From positions 1 through 38,381 of the forward strand of contig CATLBW010000009.1 of NCBI GenBank assembly GCA_949879775.1: DNA of 38,381 bases. The letters run 5' to 3'. Below, piece by piece: positions 31,869 to 38,381 of the stretch. The notes beneath the pieces are model-generated. The model was not told the origin of the DNA. It ran no database searches and was given only the letters and a program-made list of their open reading frames with translations. The first letter of the stretch is position 1. Each line of letters opens with the position of its first letter. The stretch comes from an uncultured Lachnospiraceae bacterium. GTDB taxonomy: Bacteria > Bacillota > Clostridia > Lachnospirales > Lachnospiraceae. The translations under genes and the position numbers were made by a program.

Positions 31869-34800
31869 ATGTACCATTGCCACGTATATTTTTATCTGCT
31901 GGGCACAACATTTGACATTATAAAGGAAATGCCCCCTCTTGAACATTTTACCCATGAATATATGGAAAGCGGCAGCGTGGAGGAAACATTGGCGGGGAAA
32001 GCGGATGTAATCCTGGCTGATTTGCAGGGGTTGGATGCTAAGGAAGCCGTGCAGAGGCTTATACAGGCAAAGCGAGGGGATGCACAGCTTATCCTTTTGG
32101 CGGATAAGGGGCAGATTAGCGCCCTGGAAGAAGGTTTCCCTAATATAAAAGATATATGGACCAGCCCGATGTCGGCTGGGGAGCTTAGGTTCCATTTTTT
32201 GAGATGGCAGCAGGCATATAAGCAGGACAAGGATTTTTGGCAGACCAGCCAGTACTTTGAGGAGACGATTAACCATGTGCCGAACCTGGTATGGTATAAA
32301 GACAAGAACGGCATCCATAAGAAGGTCAATGACAGCTTCTGTATGACGGTAAATAAGACCAAGCAGCAGGTGGAAGGACAGGGCCATGCTTATATCTGGG
32401 ATGTGGAGAGCGACGACCCGGCGTGCATTGAGTCTGAGCGTGAGGTCATGGAAAGCGGGAAGACCTGTGTGTCGGAAGAAGTGATAAAGACCGGGGCTGG
32501 GGAGCGGACGCTTACAACATATAAGTCCCCTCTGTATGATTTGGATGGCAGCGTTATGGGGACAGTGGGCGTGGCGATTGACGTGACGAAGGAGCGGATC
32601 TATGAGCGGGAGATCCTGCAGAAGAACCAGACGCTTGAGAAGATTTTCACTTCTATAGATTGTGGGGTCATGCTCCATACTTTAGATGGCAAGGAAGTAG
32701 TCAGCGCCAATAAAGCTGCGTTGAAAATTTTAGGGTATGGGACGACCGAAGAGATGATGGCGGATGGGTTTGATTTGATCGCGTCGACTGTTTTAGAGGA
32801 AGACAAGAGGAAGCTTAGAAGATGCATCATGGAGCTGGAGAAAGAAGGGGACACTGTCAGCACAGAGTACCGCGTGCGGCACAAAGATGGGAAAATCCTG
32901 CATATTATGGGCAATGTCAAGCTCATAGAAGAAAATGGGAGGCTTTACTACCAGAGGTTCCTTTTGGACTGCACGGCGCAGAAGCTTCAGGCAGAAAAGA
33001 ACGAGAGGCAGCAGGAGGAACTGATCCATGCACTGAGCATTGATTATAACCTTGTATGTTTCTTTGAGTTTAATTCGGATTTTGGCATTATCCTGCGCAA
33101 CAATGGGGAGGAAGGGCGCGCGTTTGTATTTGATCCTGAGGGGAAGGTTTGTTTTTCCAAAGGCATGGAGCTTTACATAGAGGAGTTTGTGCATGAAGAT
33201 GACAGGGAAATGATGCGGGAAGCTGTCTCAGCGCAAAGCCTGAAGGGAGAATTAAGGGAAAAGAAGCTGCATTATATTAATTACCGGGCGGTTTTGCATG
33301 GAGAAGTTAAATATTTCCAGATGAAGATAGTCCGTGCAGGAAGGTGGGAAAAGAAGCAGGGGGCTGTCCTTGGAATCCGCAGCGTGGATGCGGAGACCAG
33401 GAATGAGATGAAGAAGAAGGCCCTGCTGGAAGACGCCCTAATGCAGGCGAACCGGGCAAGCAAGGCAAAGAGTATTTTCCTATCTAATATGTCACATGAT
33501 ATCCGTACGCCTATGAACGCGATTGTAGGGTTTACGGCGCTTGCCATTACGCACATTGACGACAGGGAGCAGGTGGAGGAATACCTAAAGAAGATTATGA
33601 CTTCCGGCAACCATCTGCTGAGCCTGATAAACGACGTCCTGGATATGAGCCGTATTGAAAGCGGTAAGATGCATCTCGACGAGAAGCCTTGCAGCCTGCC
33701 CGATATCCTCCATGGGCTGCGCAACATCCTGCAGGCGGATATCCGGGCGAAACAGTTGGATTTGTATATCGACGCCGTGGATATTATGGATGAGGAGATT
33801 TGCTGCGACAAGCTGCGGCTGAACCAGGTGCTTTTGAACCTTTTAAGCAATGCGGTCAAATATACGCTTGCAGGCGGCATGGTCAGTATGCGTATTATCC
33901 AAAAGCCAAGCGCGCCCAAGGGTTATGCGACATATGAATTCAGTATCAGGGACAACGGGATTGGCATGAGCGAGGAATTCGTGGCGCATATGTTTGAGCC
34001 GTTTGAGCGGGAGAAGAGCAGCACCACCAGCGGTATCCAGGGTACTGGGCTGGGGATGGCGATAACGAAGAATATTGTGGACATGATGAACGGCACGATT
34101 GCAGTGAAGAGTGAGCAGGATAAAGGCACGGAGGTCACGGTTTGCTTTACCTTCCGTTTGAACGAAGAAGCAAAGGAGCCTCAGGATATCCCGCAATTGA
34201 AGAATTGCCGTGCATTGGTGATAGACGATGATTTCAATACCTGCGACAGCGTCACTTATATGCTGACCCAGATTGGGATGCGTGCAGAGTGGACGTTGTC
34301 AGGCAAGGAGGCGCTGCTGCGCACCCATCAGGCAGTCAGCAGGGGGGATAATTATAATGTCTATGTTGTGGATTGGATGCTGCCCGACCTCAATGGGGTT
34401 GAGGTAGTGCGCAGGATTCGCAAGGAGATGGGGGAGGATGTGCCTATTATCCTCCTTACGGCATACGATTGGCTGGATATTGAGGAGGAGGCAAAGGAAG
34501 CCGGGGTTACGGCATTTTGCAGCAAGCCCCTGTTTTACTCGGAGCTGCATAGCTGCCTGTATTCCATTGTATGTGCGGAGGAAGAGGAAAAAGAGAAAGA
34601 AATGGGCAGCGGCGAAGAGAAGCCCAAAGAACGCCATACCGGCCGTATCTTGCTGGCAGAGGACAATGAGCTTAACCAGGAGATTGCAAAGATGATCCTC
34701 GAAGATGCAGGTTTTACGGCGGAGATTGCGGAAAATGGGCATATTGCCGTGGATATGCTGAAGAACTCAGAGGCTGGGTATTATCAGTTGATACTTATGG

Positions 34801-35015
34801 ATGTGCGTATGCCTGTGATGAACGGCTATGAAGCAACCCGGGCAATCCGCGCCCTCAAGAACCCGGGCTTATCCTCCATACCGATTTTTGCCATGACTGC
34901 CAACGCTTTTGAGGAGGATAAGCAAGAAGCCTTGGCGTCCGGGATGAATGGGCATCTTTCCAAGCCCATTGAAATTGACGTATTGTTAGAGACTTTGGAT
35001 AAAATTTTAAAATAA
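31869..35015 (+). CDS. Hybrid sensor histidine kinase with two receiver domains (1048 aa)
   Basis: A cytoplasmic two-component sensor with no membrane segment. Domains in order: a degenerate receiver-like N-terminus (about 1-120), PAS (about 128-240), PAS (about 255-370), a third PAS-like region (about 385-510), HisKA with H543 in SNMSHDIRTPMNAIVGF, HATPase (NLLSNAVKYT; DNGIGM near 694; GTGLGM near 725), receiver 1 with D835 in VVDWMLPDLNG, and receiver 2 with D978 in LMDVRMPVMNGYEATR. The AAGGAGG before the ATG is strong. No partner regulator or Hpt gene is adjacent, so phosphotransfer targets lie elsewhere; Spo0A input is possible but untested. Confidence 0.92.
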   Translation: MYHCHVYFYLLGTTFDIIKEMPPLEHFTHEYMESGSVEETLAGKADVILADLQGLDAKEAVQRLIQAKRGDAQLILLADKGQISALEEGFPNIKDIWTSPMSAGELRFHFLRWQQAYKQDKDFWQTSQYFEETINHVPNLVWYKDKNGIHKKVNDSFCMTVNKTKQQVEGQGHAYIWDVESDDPACIESEREVMESGKTCVSEEVIKTGAGERTLTTYKSPLYDLDGSVMGTVGVAIDVTKERIYEREILQKNQTLEKIFTSIDCGVMLHTLDGKEVVSANKAALKILGYGTTEEMMADGFDLIASTVLEEDKRKLRRCIMELEKEGDTVSTEYRVRHKDGKILHIMGNVKLIEENGRLYYQRFLLDCTAQKLQAEKNERQQEELIHALSIDYNLVCFFEFNSDFGIILRNNGEEGRAFVFDPEGKVCFSKGMELYIEEFVHEDDREMMREAVSAQSLKGELREKKLHYINYRAVLHGEVKYFQMKIVRAGRWEKKQGAVLGIRSVDAETRNEMKKKALLEDALMQANRASKAKSIFLSNMSHDIRTPMNAIVGFTALAITHIDDREQVEEYLKKIMTSGNHLLSLINDVLDMSRIESGKMHLDEKPCSLPDILHGLRNILQADIRAKQLDLYIDAVDIMDEEICCDKLRLNQVLLNLLSNAVKYTLAGGMVSMRIIQKPSAPKGYATYEFSIRDNGIGMSEEFVAHMFEPFEREKSSTTSGIQGTGLGMAITKNIVDMMNGTIAVKSEQDKGTEVTVCFTFRLNEEAKEPQDIPQLKNCRALVIDDDFNTCDSVTYMLTQIGMRAEWTLSGKEALLRTHQAVSRGDNYNVYVVDWMLPDLNGVEVVRRIRKEMGEDVPIILLTAYDWLDIEEEAKEAGVTAFCSKPLFYSELHSCLYSIVCAEEEEKEKEMGSGEEKPKERHTGRILLAEDNELNQEIAKMILEDAGFTAEIAENGHIAVDMLKNSEAGYYQLILMDVRMPVMNGYEATRAIRALKNPGLSSIPIFAMTANAFEEDKQEALASGMNGHLSKPIEIDVLLETLDKILK

Positions 35016-35108
35016 GGGTGGCGCTGGGCAGCGCATATTTTGGCTTAGAGGGGACTATTTCCTGCATATACAGGGCATACTTTAAAAAAAAGAAAAGGAG
35101 TGTTAGCA

Positions 35109-35267
35109 ATGGACAGATATTTATGTGAACCCTGCGGTTATGTGTATGACCCCAAAGTGGGGGACCCGGACCATGAGATTCCCCCAGGGACAGCTTTTGA
35201 AGACTTGCCGGACGACTGGGTATGCCCCTGGTGTGGGTTGGGCAAGGATGTGTTTGTGAAAGAATAA
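35109..35267 (+). CDS. Rubredoxin (52 aa)
   Basis: A small iron protein that carries single electrons in anaerobes, for example to superoxide- or peroxide-reducing enzymes. The iron is held by four cysteines in two C-x-x-C motifs: C6-E-P-C9 and C39-P-W-C42, with the conserved GYVYDP and [12 protein letters not shown] segments. Length is exactly the family norm. AAAGGAG precedes the ATG by about 8 nt. It stands alone between a weak hairpin after the kinase and a strong terminator. Confidence 0.95.
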   Translation: MDRYLCEPCGYVYDPKVGDPDHEIPPGTAFEDLPDDWVCPWCGLGKDVFVKE

Positions 35268-35272
35268 GCCAG

Positions 35273-35317
35273 GCCCCCCTAAGGCAGGAAAGCTTTGCTG
35301 CCTTAGGGGGGCTTTTT
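35273..35317 (+). terminator. Rho-independent terminator after rubredoxin
   Basis: A 15-bp perfect stem (35273-35287 with 35298-35312, left arm GCCCCCCTAAGGCAG) with a 10-nt loop is followed by TTTTT. It begins 5 bp after the stop codon. Confidence 0.93.
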
Positions 35318-35350
35318 GTCCGTCTGCGCACAACCCGAAATGTGCGGCTT

Positions 35351-36271
35351 TTATTTGTTCGCCAGCTCACACAGCTCTGCCAGCATCTTGGGCAGTTCCG
35401 TCTCCATATTTTCGTCCGAAAACTGGCAGGTGCCGACCTTCCTGTGCCCGCCTCCGTTATATTTCAGCATCAGGCTTCCGACATTGACATTGCTGGTCTT
35501 GTTGAGGATGCTGTAGCCCACCGCTGCGGAACAGCCCATGCCGCCGCGCCCGCTGACGATCCATGCTGAGATGTTCTGTTCGGGGTACATGCTGTAAATC
35601 ATGAAACGGTTCCCTGTATAGATGGGATCTACGCCTCTCAAATCGGAAATGATCACGTTCCCCTCCACCCTGGTATATTTCTTTACCATCTCTTTGAACT
35701 TCTCCGTCTGTTCCTGATATACCTCAATCCGCTCCCTGACGTCCGAAAGGTTCAGTATCTCATCGGTGGACATTGTACGGCATGCATCCATCAATATTTC
35801 CATCAGCCGGTAATTGGGGATTGTAAACTGCCGCCATCTGCCAAGGCCGGTGCGCGGGTCCATCAAAAACCCTACCAGAATCCATCCTGTGGGGTTCATG
35901 ACCTCCTCTATCGTCAGGTTCCCGGAGTCTACTTTATCTACTGCTTCCATCATCTCGTCAAATTGCGGGAAGCGCTCCCTGCCGCCATAATATTCATAAA
36001 TTATCCTTGCACAGGAAGGCGTAATCCGGCTCTCGCCCTTGTATTTGCCCTCCAGTTCCTGCCGCTCATGCTCACTGGAATGATGGTCAAACCACAAACC
36101 ACATCCTTCTACAAAAGGCACGTTGGCCAGGCAATCGTTATCATTTACCTCCACAAGCCCATCTTGTAAGTCCTTGGGATGGGCAAACTTCCAACTGTCA
36201 ATAATGCCAGCCTCTAAGAGCAGGGCGCCGCATGCCAAACCATCAAAATCCGAACGGGTAACTAATCTCAC
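35351..36271 (-). CDS. DHH-family phosphoesterase (306 aa)
   Basis: A cytoplasmic phosphoesterase of the DHH superfamily, which includes exopolyphosphatases, RecJ and oligoribonucleases. Metal ligands are visible in RSDFDG (D8, D10) and FDHHSS (the DHH at 62-64). The C-terminal substrate domain carries GGGH (273-276) in YNGGGHRKVGTCQF, the DHHA1 signature. The start is GTG with GAGGAGG 8 nt upstream; no ATG fits. Whether the substrate is polyphosphate, a nano-RNA or a cyclic dinucleotide product cannot be decided. It is convergent with rubredoxin and divergent from the chemotaxis receptor gene. Confidence 0.85.
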   Translation of the reverse strand: MRLVTRSDFDGLACGALLLEAGIIDSWKFAHPKDLQDGLVEVNDNDCLANVPFVEGCGLWFDHHSSEHERQELEGKYKGESRITPSCARIIYEYYGGRERFPQFDEMMEAVDKVDSGNLTIEEVMNPTGWILVGFLMDPRTGLGRWRQFTIPNYRLMEILMDACRTMSTDEILNLSDVRERIEVYQEQTEKFKEMVKKYTRVEGNVIISDLRGVDPIYTGNRFMIYSMYPEQNISAWIVSGRGGMGCSAAVGYSILNKTSNVNVGSLMLKYNGGGHRKVGTCQFSDENMETELPKMLAELCELANK

Positions 36272-36451
36272 TGAAATTTCCTCCTCACCATTATTTTTAA
36301 TCGCTTATTGAATATTGTACCATAAATATCTGAGACTGCAATCAATTTTCGGCATAATTTATGTAAAAATTGGAATCTGCCGCAGGCATCGCCCCATCTG
36401 CAGAGCGGCAGGCTTGTATAAAGTTTCATATAAAATGTGCAAGAAACAGGC

Positions 36452-36480
36452 TTCCAAAATTCATCAATTTATGATATAAT
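36452..36480 (+). promoter_or_regulatory. Possible promoter of the chemotaxis receptor gene
   Basis: A perfect TATAAT (36475-36480) lies 52 bp before the start; the hexamer 17 bp upstream (TTCCAA) is a poor -35. No sigma-28 flagellar-type promoter was recognised. Confidence 0.4.
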
Positions 36481-36531
36481 GTGAAAGATAATATTTAATC
36501 AATACTATTTGGAATGTGGAGGAAATTAACG

Positions 36532-38208
36532 ATGGGTAAGGTTCAGGAATCGAGGGGGCGAAAGCGCAGGAATTATAGGGGGATAGGGCTGAAAGTTGGC
36601 TTTGTTGTGGGAATTATGCAGATTATTTCTGTCGTTTTGGTATTGTCTGTTTGTGTTTCTGTATTTAATACTATGGTAGCGAGGATGCTGCGGGAACGCT
36701 GCACGAATGGCACGAATGTGCTGGCGCATGAGCTTAGCATGGCGTCTGAAGGGGATGACATGAACGCGCTCCTGGATGGGATGAAAAGCCGGATGGGATG
36801 CGAGTTTACGATATTTGAGGGTGATATGCGTAAGTACAGCACAGTGATGCAGGATGGAGAGCGTGTGGTAGGCACGCCCCTGGCTCCTGAATTGAGTGCG
36901 ATTGTGATTGAGAAGGGAGAGGCTTATGTAGGTGAGACGGAAATTGCCGGGAACCAATACCGTTGTTCCTACGTCCCTACGAAAGATGAAGATGGGAATG
37001 TGACGGGGCTGATTTTTGCCGGCATCTCAGAGGAGGATGCGCAGAAAGAGACCGCTACCGGCGTCATGTTGTCTATGATTACAGGAGGCGTTGCTGTATT
37101 TGTCTCTATCATTTTGCTGGCTATTTACATAGGGCTGCGTGTTTCCAAGCCTTTAGGAAAGATTACCAGGATGGCGGAGGAGCTGGAAACTGGTGATTTG
37201 GGGCTGGATAAGGGCACGGAAGTAAAGGCGGGCGTTTACTCCAATGATGAGATTGGGATTCTTGGGCAGATTTTTGAAGATACGATTCGCCGTATGAAAG
37301 TCTATATCGGTGAGATTGGCGATGTGCTGGGATCTATTGCAGATGGTAACCTTACGCATGACGCCGTCCAGGAATATGTGGGGGATTTCCAGTCTATTAA
37401 GGAGTCCCTAGACCGCATCCAAGGGCAGATGAACAATACTATGGGGCAGATTACCGCCAGCGCCGGGCAGATTTCTGTAGGGTCCGACCAGGTATCCAGC
37501 AGCGCCCAGGTCCTGGCTCAGGGAGCCACCCAGCAGGCGAGCGCTGTTGAGGAGATTTCCGCTACGGTTGCCGATATTTCTGAGAATTCTAAGAAGACTT
37601 CCGCGGCAGCGGGAGAGGCAGGCGAATTTGTCGAAAAGGCAGGCGCCCAGCTTGGCATCAGCATGGAGCACGTGAAGGAACTGAATACGGCCATGGAAGA
37701 GATTTCCGAATCCTCGCAGAAGATTAGTACAATTATTTCTACGATAGAGAATATTGCGTTCCAGACCAATATCCTTGCGCTGAATGCTTCCGTGGAGGCG
37801 GCGCGGGTAGGTTCTGCAGGTAAGGGGTTTGCCGTGGTAGCTGAGGAGGTCAGCAACCTGGCTGCCAAATCGGATGAAGCGGCCAAGGCAACGAAAGATT
37901 TGATTGAAAGCTCTATCGTTGCGGTTACGAAGGGAAGCCAGGCTGTGAATGACGTTACCGATTCTTTGAACCGGACCAACCACCATGCCGGCAACGTAAC
38001 GTCCCAGATGAGTATGGTTGTGGAAGCGGTGGAGAAGCAGACAGTAGCGCTTGCACAGCTCACTGAGGGCATGAACCAGATTTCTGCTGTGGTCCAGACG
38101 AATTCTGCGACCAGTGAGGAGTGCGCTGCTGCCAGTGAAGAGCTTTCTTCCCAGGCAAGCTTGTTGAAGAACCTGATGAGTTCTTTCAAATTGAAACTTC
38201 GTCGATAA
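36532..38208 (+). CDS. Methyl-accepting chemotaxis protein (558 aa)
   Basis: A transmembrane chemoreceptor. A basic N-terminus is followed by TM1 (about 22-45), an extracellular single-Cache-like sensor (about 46-175, with [16 protein letters not shown]), TM2 (about 178-201), a HAMP linker, and a long signalling helix pair with the conserved tip [20 protein letters not shown] and [15 protein letters not shown], which binds CheA and CheW. The start at 36532 has TGGAGG 9 nt upstream; the ATG six codons earlier lacks an RBS. No NWETF-like CheR tether is present at the C-terminus. The receptor suggests motility, but no other chemotaxis genes are nearby. The ligand is unknown. Confidence 0.94.
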   Translation: MGKVQESRGRKRRNYRGIGLKVGFVVGIMQIISVVLVLSVCVSVFNTMVARMLRERCTNGTNVLAHELSMASEGDDMNALLDGMKSRMGCEFTIFEGDMRKYSTVMQDGERVVGTPLAPELSAIVIEKGEAYVGETEIAGNQYRCSYVPTKDEDGNVTGLIFAGISEEDAQKETATGVMLSMITGGVAVFVSIILLAIYIGLRVSKPLGKITRMAEELETGDLGLDKGTEVKAGVYSNDEIGILGQIFEDTIRRMKVYIGEIGDVLGSIADGNLTHDAVQEYVGDFQSIKESLDRIQGQMNNTMGQITASAGQISVGSDQVSSSAQVLAQGATQQASAVEEISATVADISENSKKTSAAAGEAGEFVEKAGAQLGISMEHVKELNTAMEEISESSQKISTIISTIENIAFQTNILALNASVEAARVGSAGKGFAVVAEEVSNLAAKSDEAAKATKDLIESSIVAVTKGSQAVNDVTDSLNRTNHHAGNVTSQMSMVVEAVEKQTVALAQLTEGMNQISAVVQTNSATSEECAAASEELSSQASLLKNLMSSFKLKLRR

Positions 38209-38218
38209 GATTTCATGA

Positions 38219-38256
38219 AAAGGGAGCGGCTGCATTTGCAGCGGCTCCCTTTTTAC
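38219..38256 (+). terminator. Rho-independent terminator after the chemotaxis receptor
   Basis: AAGGGAGC/GCTCCCTT enclose GCTGC-ATTT-GCAGC, followed by TTTTTA. It lies about 10 bp after the stop and directly precedes R2 copy 2. Confidence 0.9.
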
Positions 38257-38381
38257 TTATAGGAAAGAGCTTGTCACGCTAACGCGTGAAAGTGTCTTTC
38301 CTATAAGATAAAAATAATTATGCGCACTCGTGCGAATGGAAGATGTCACTGCGTGACCGCACTCGGCGCAGCAAACCGTCC
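38256..38381. repeat. R2 hairpin-rich dispersed repeat, copy 2 (cut by window end)
   Basis: Matches 1833-1957. Here the outer stem is longer: CTTATAGGAAAGA (38256-38268) with TCTTTCCTATAAG (38295-38307). TCACGC/GCGTGA forms the inner hairpin. The composite stem GTGCG (38330-38334) with CGCAC (38358-38362) encloses GTCAC-TGC-GTGAC (38345-38357). Both copies lie directly after a gene terminator. The element continues beyond the window. Confidence 0.8.

Noticed and set aside
37408-38235. Long minus-strand frames opposite the chemotaxis receptor
   Set aside because: Antisense shadows of a well-supported gene; no RBS or promoter.

Overview
This 38.4 kb window reads as chromosome of an anaerobic, low-GC Gram-positive gut bacterium of the family Lachnospiraceae (Clostridia). 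The evidence is a Spo0A master sporulation regulator, a PPi-type phosphofructokinase, a rubredoxin, strong AGGAGG ribosome-binding sites, and several families largely confined to Lachnospiraceae (DUF5688, DUF5716, DUF5717, DUF4367). No rRNA, tRNA, CRISPR array, prophage or complete insertion sequence was seen.

Layout. 1-2400 holds the 3' end of a LytTR response regulator, three 86-bp tandem repeats ending in a Shine-Dalgarno, a pair of small charged coiled-coil proteins, a strong terminator, a 160-bp MITE-like element and a hairpin-rich dispersed repeat called R2 here. R2 returns at the right edge (38256-38381). 2400-4707 holds spo0A and glgA (glycogen synthase). 4694-10050, on the minus strand, holds a spermidine/putrescine uptake operon (XRE-cupin regulator, potA, potB, potC, potD) and a DUF5688 gene. 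10312-13971 holds two secreted Ig-like (BIG2) proteins, one fused to a GH43-like glycosidase, and a hot-dog thioesterase. 14231-16247 is a tandem duplication of an Rpn-type PD-(D/E)XK nuclease gene. 16429-18575 holds an S1-domain protein, a lytic transglycosylase and a dUTPase. 18741-19979 (minus) is the phosphofructokinase.

20134-21912 is a small defence-like island: a PIN/AbrB toxin-antitoxin pair and the 3' remnant of a Sau3AI/MutH-type endonuclease lie between two nearly identical ~195-bp direct repeats. Just beyond, a DUF4367 membrane protein (21993) and a small secreted protein (23220) share a bipartite upstream signature, TGTCATG-N14-GTTGTTACTA, at nearly the same distance from their start codons. 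This looks like a promoter for an alternative (ECF-type) sigma factor. A PLP aminotransferase (minus) follows.

24994-31753 is a compact four-gene operon: a 1181-aa DUF5717 protein, a DUF5716 protein resembling actin/Hsp70 ATPases, a TPR protein, and a coiled-coil protein with two membrane segments. Together they look like an undescribed chaperone-like or scaffold machine at the membrane. The window closes with a hybrid histidine kinase with two receivers, a rubredoxin, a DHH phosphoesterase and a chemotaxis receptor.

The best candidates for new biology are the DUF5717/DUF5716 operon, the duplicated Rpn genes with an internal in-frame start and a variable GLEQ repeat, the shared promoter signature, the island flanked by direct repeats, and the R2 repeat, whose two copies show compensatory base changes in three stems.
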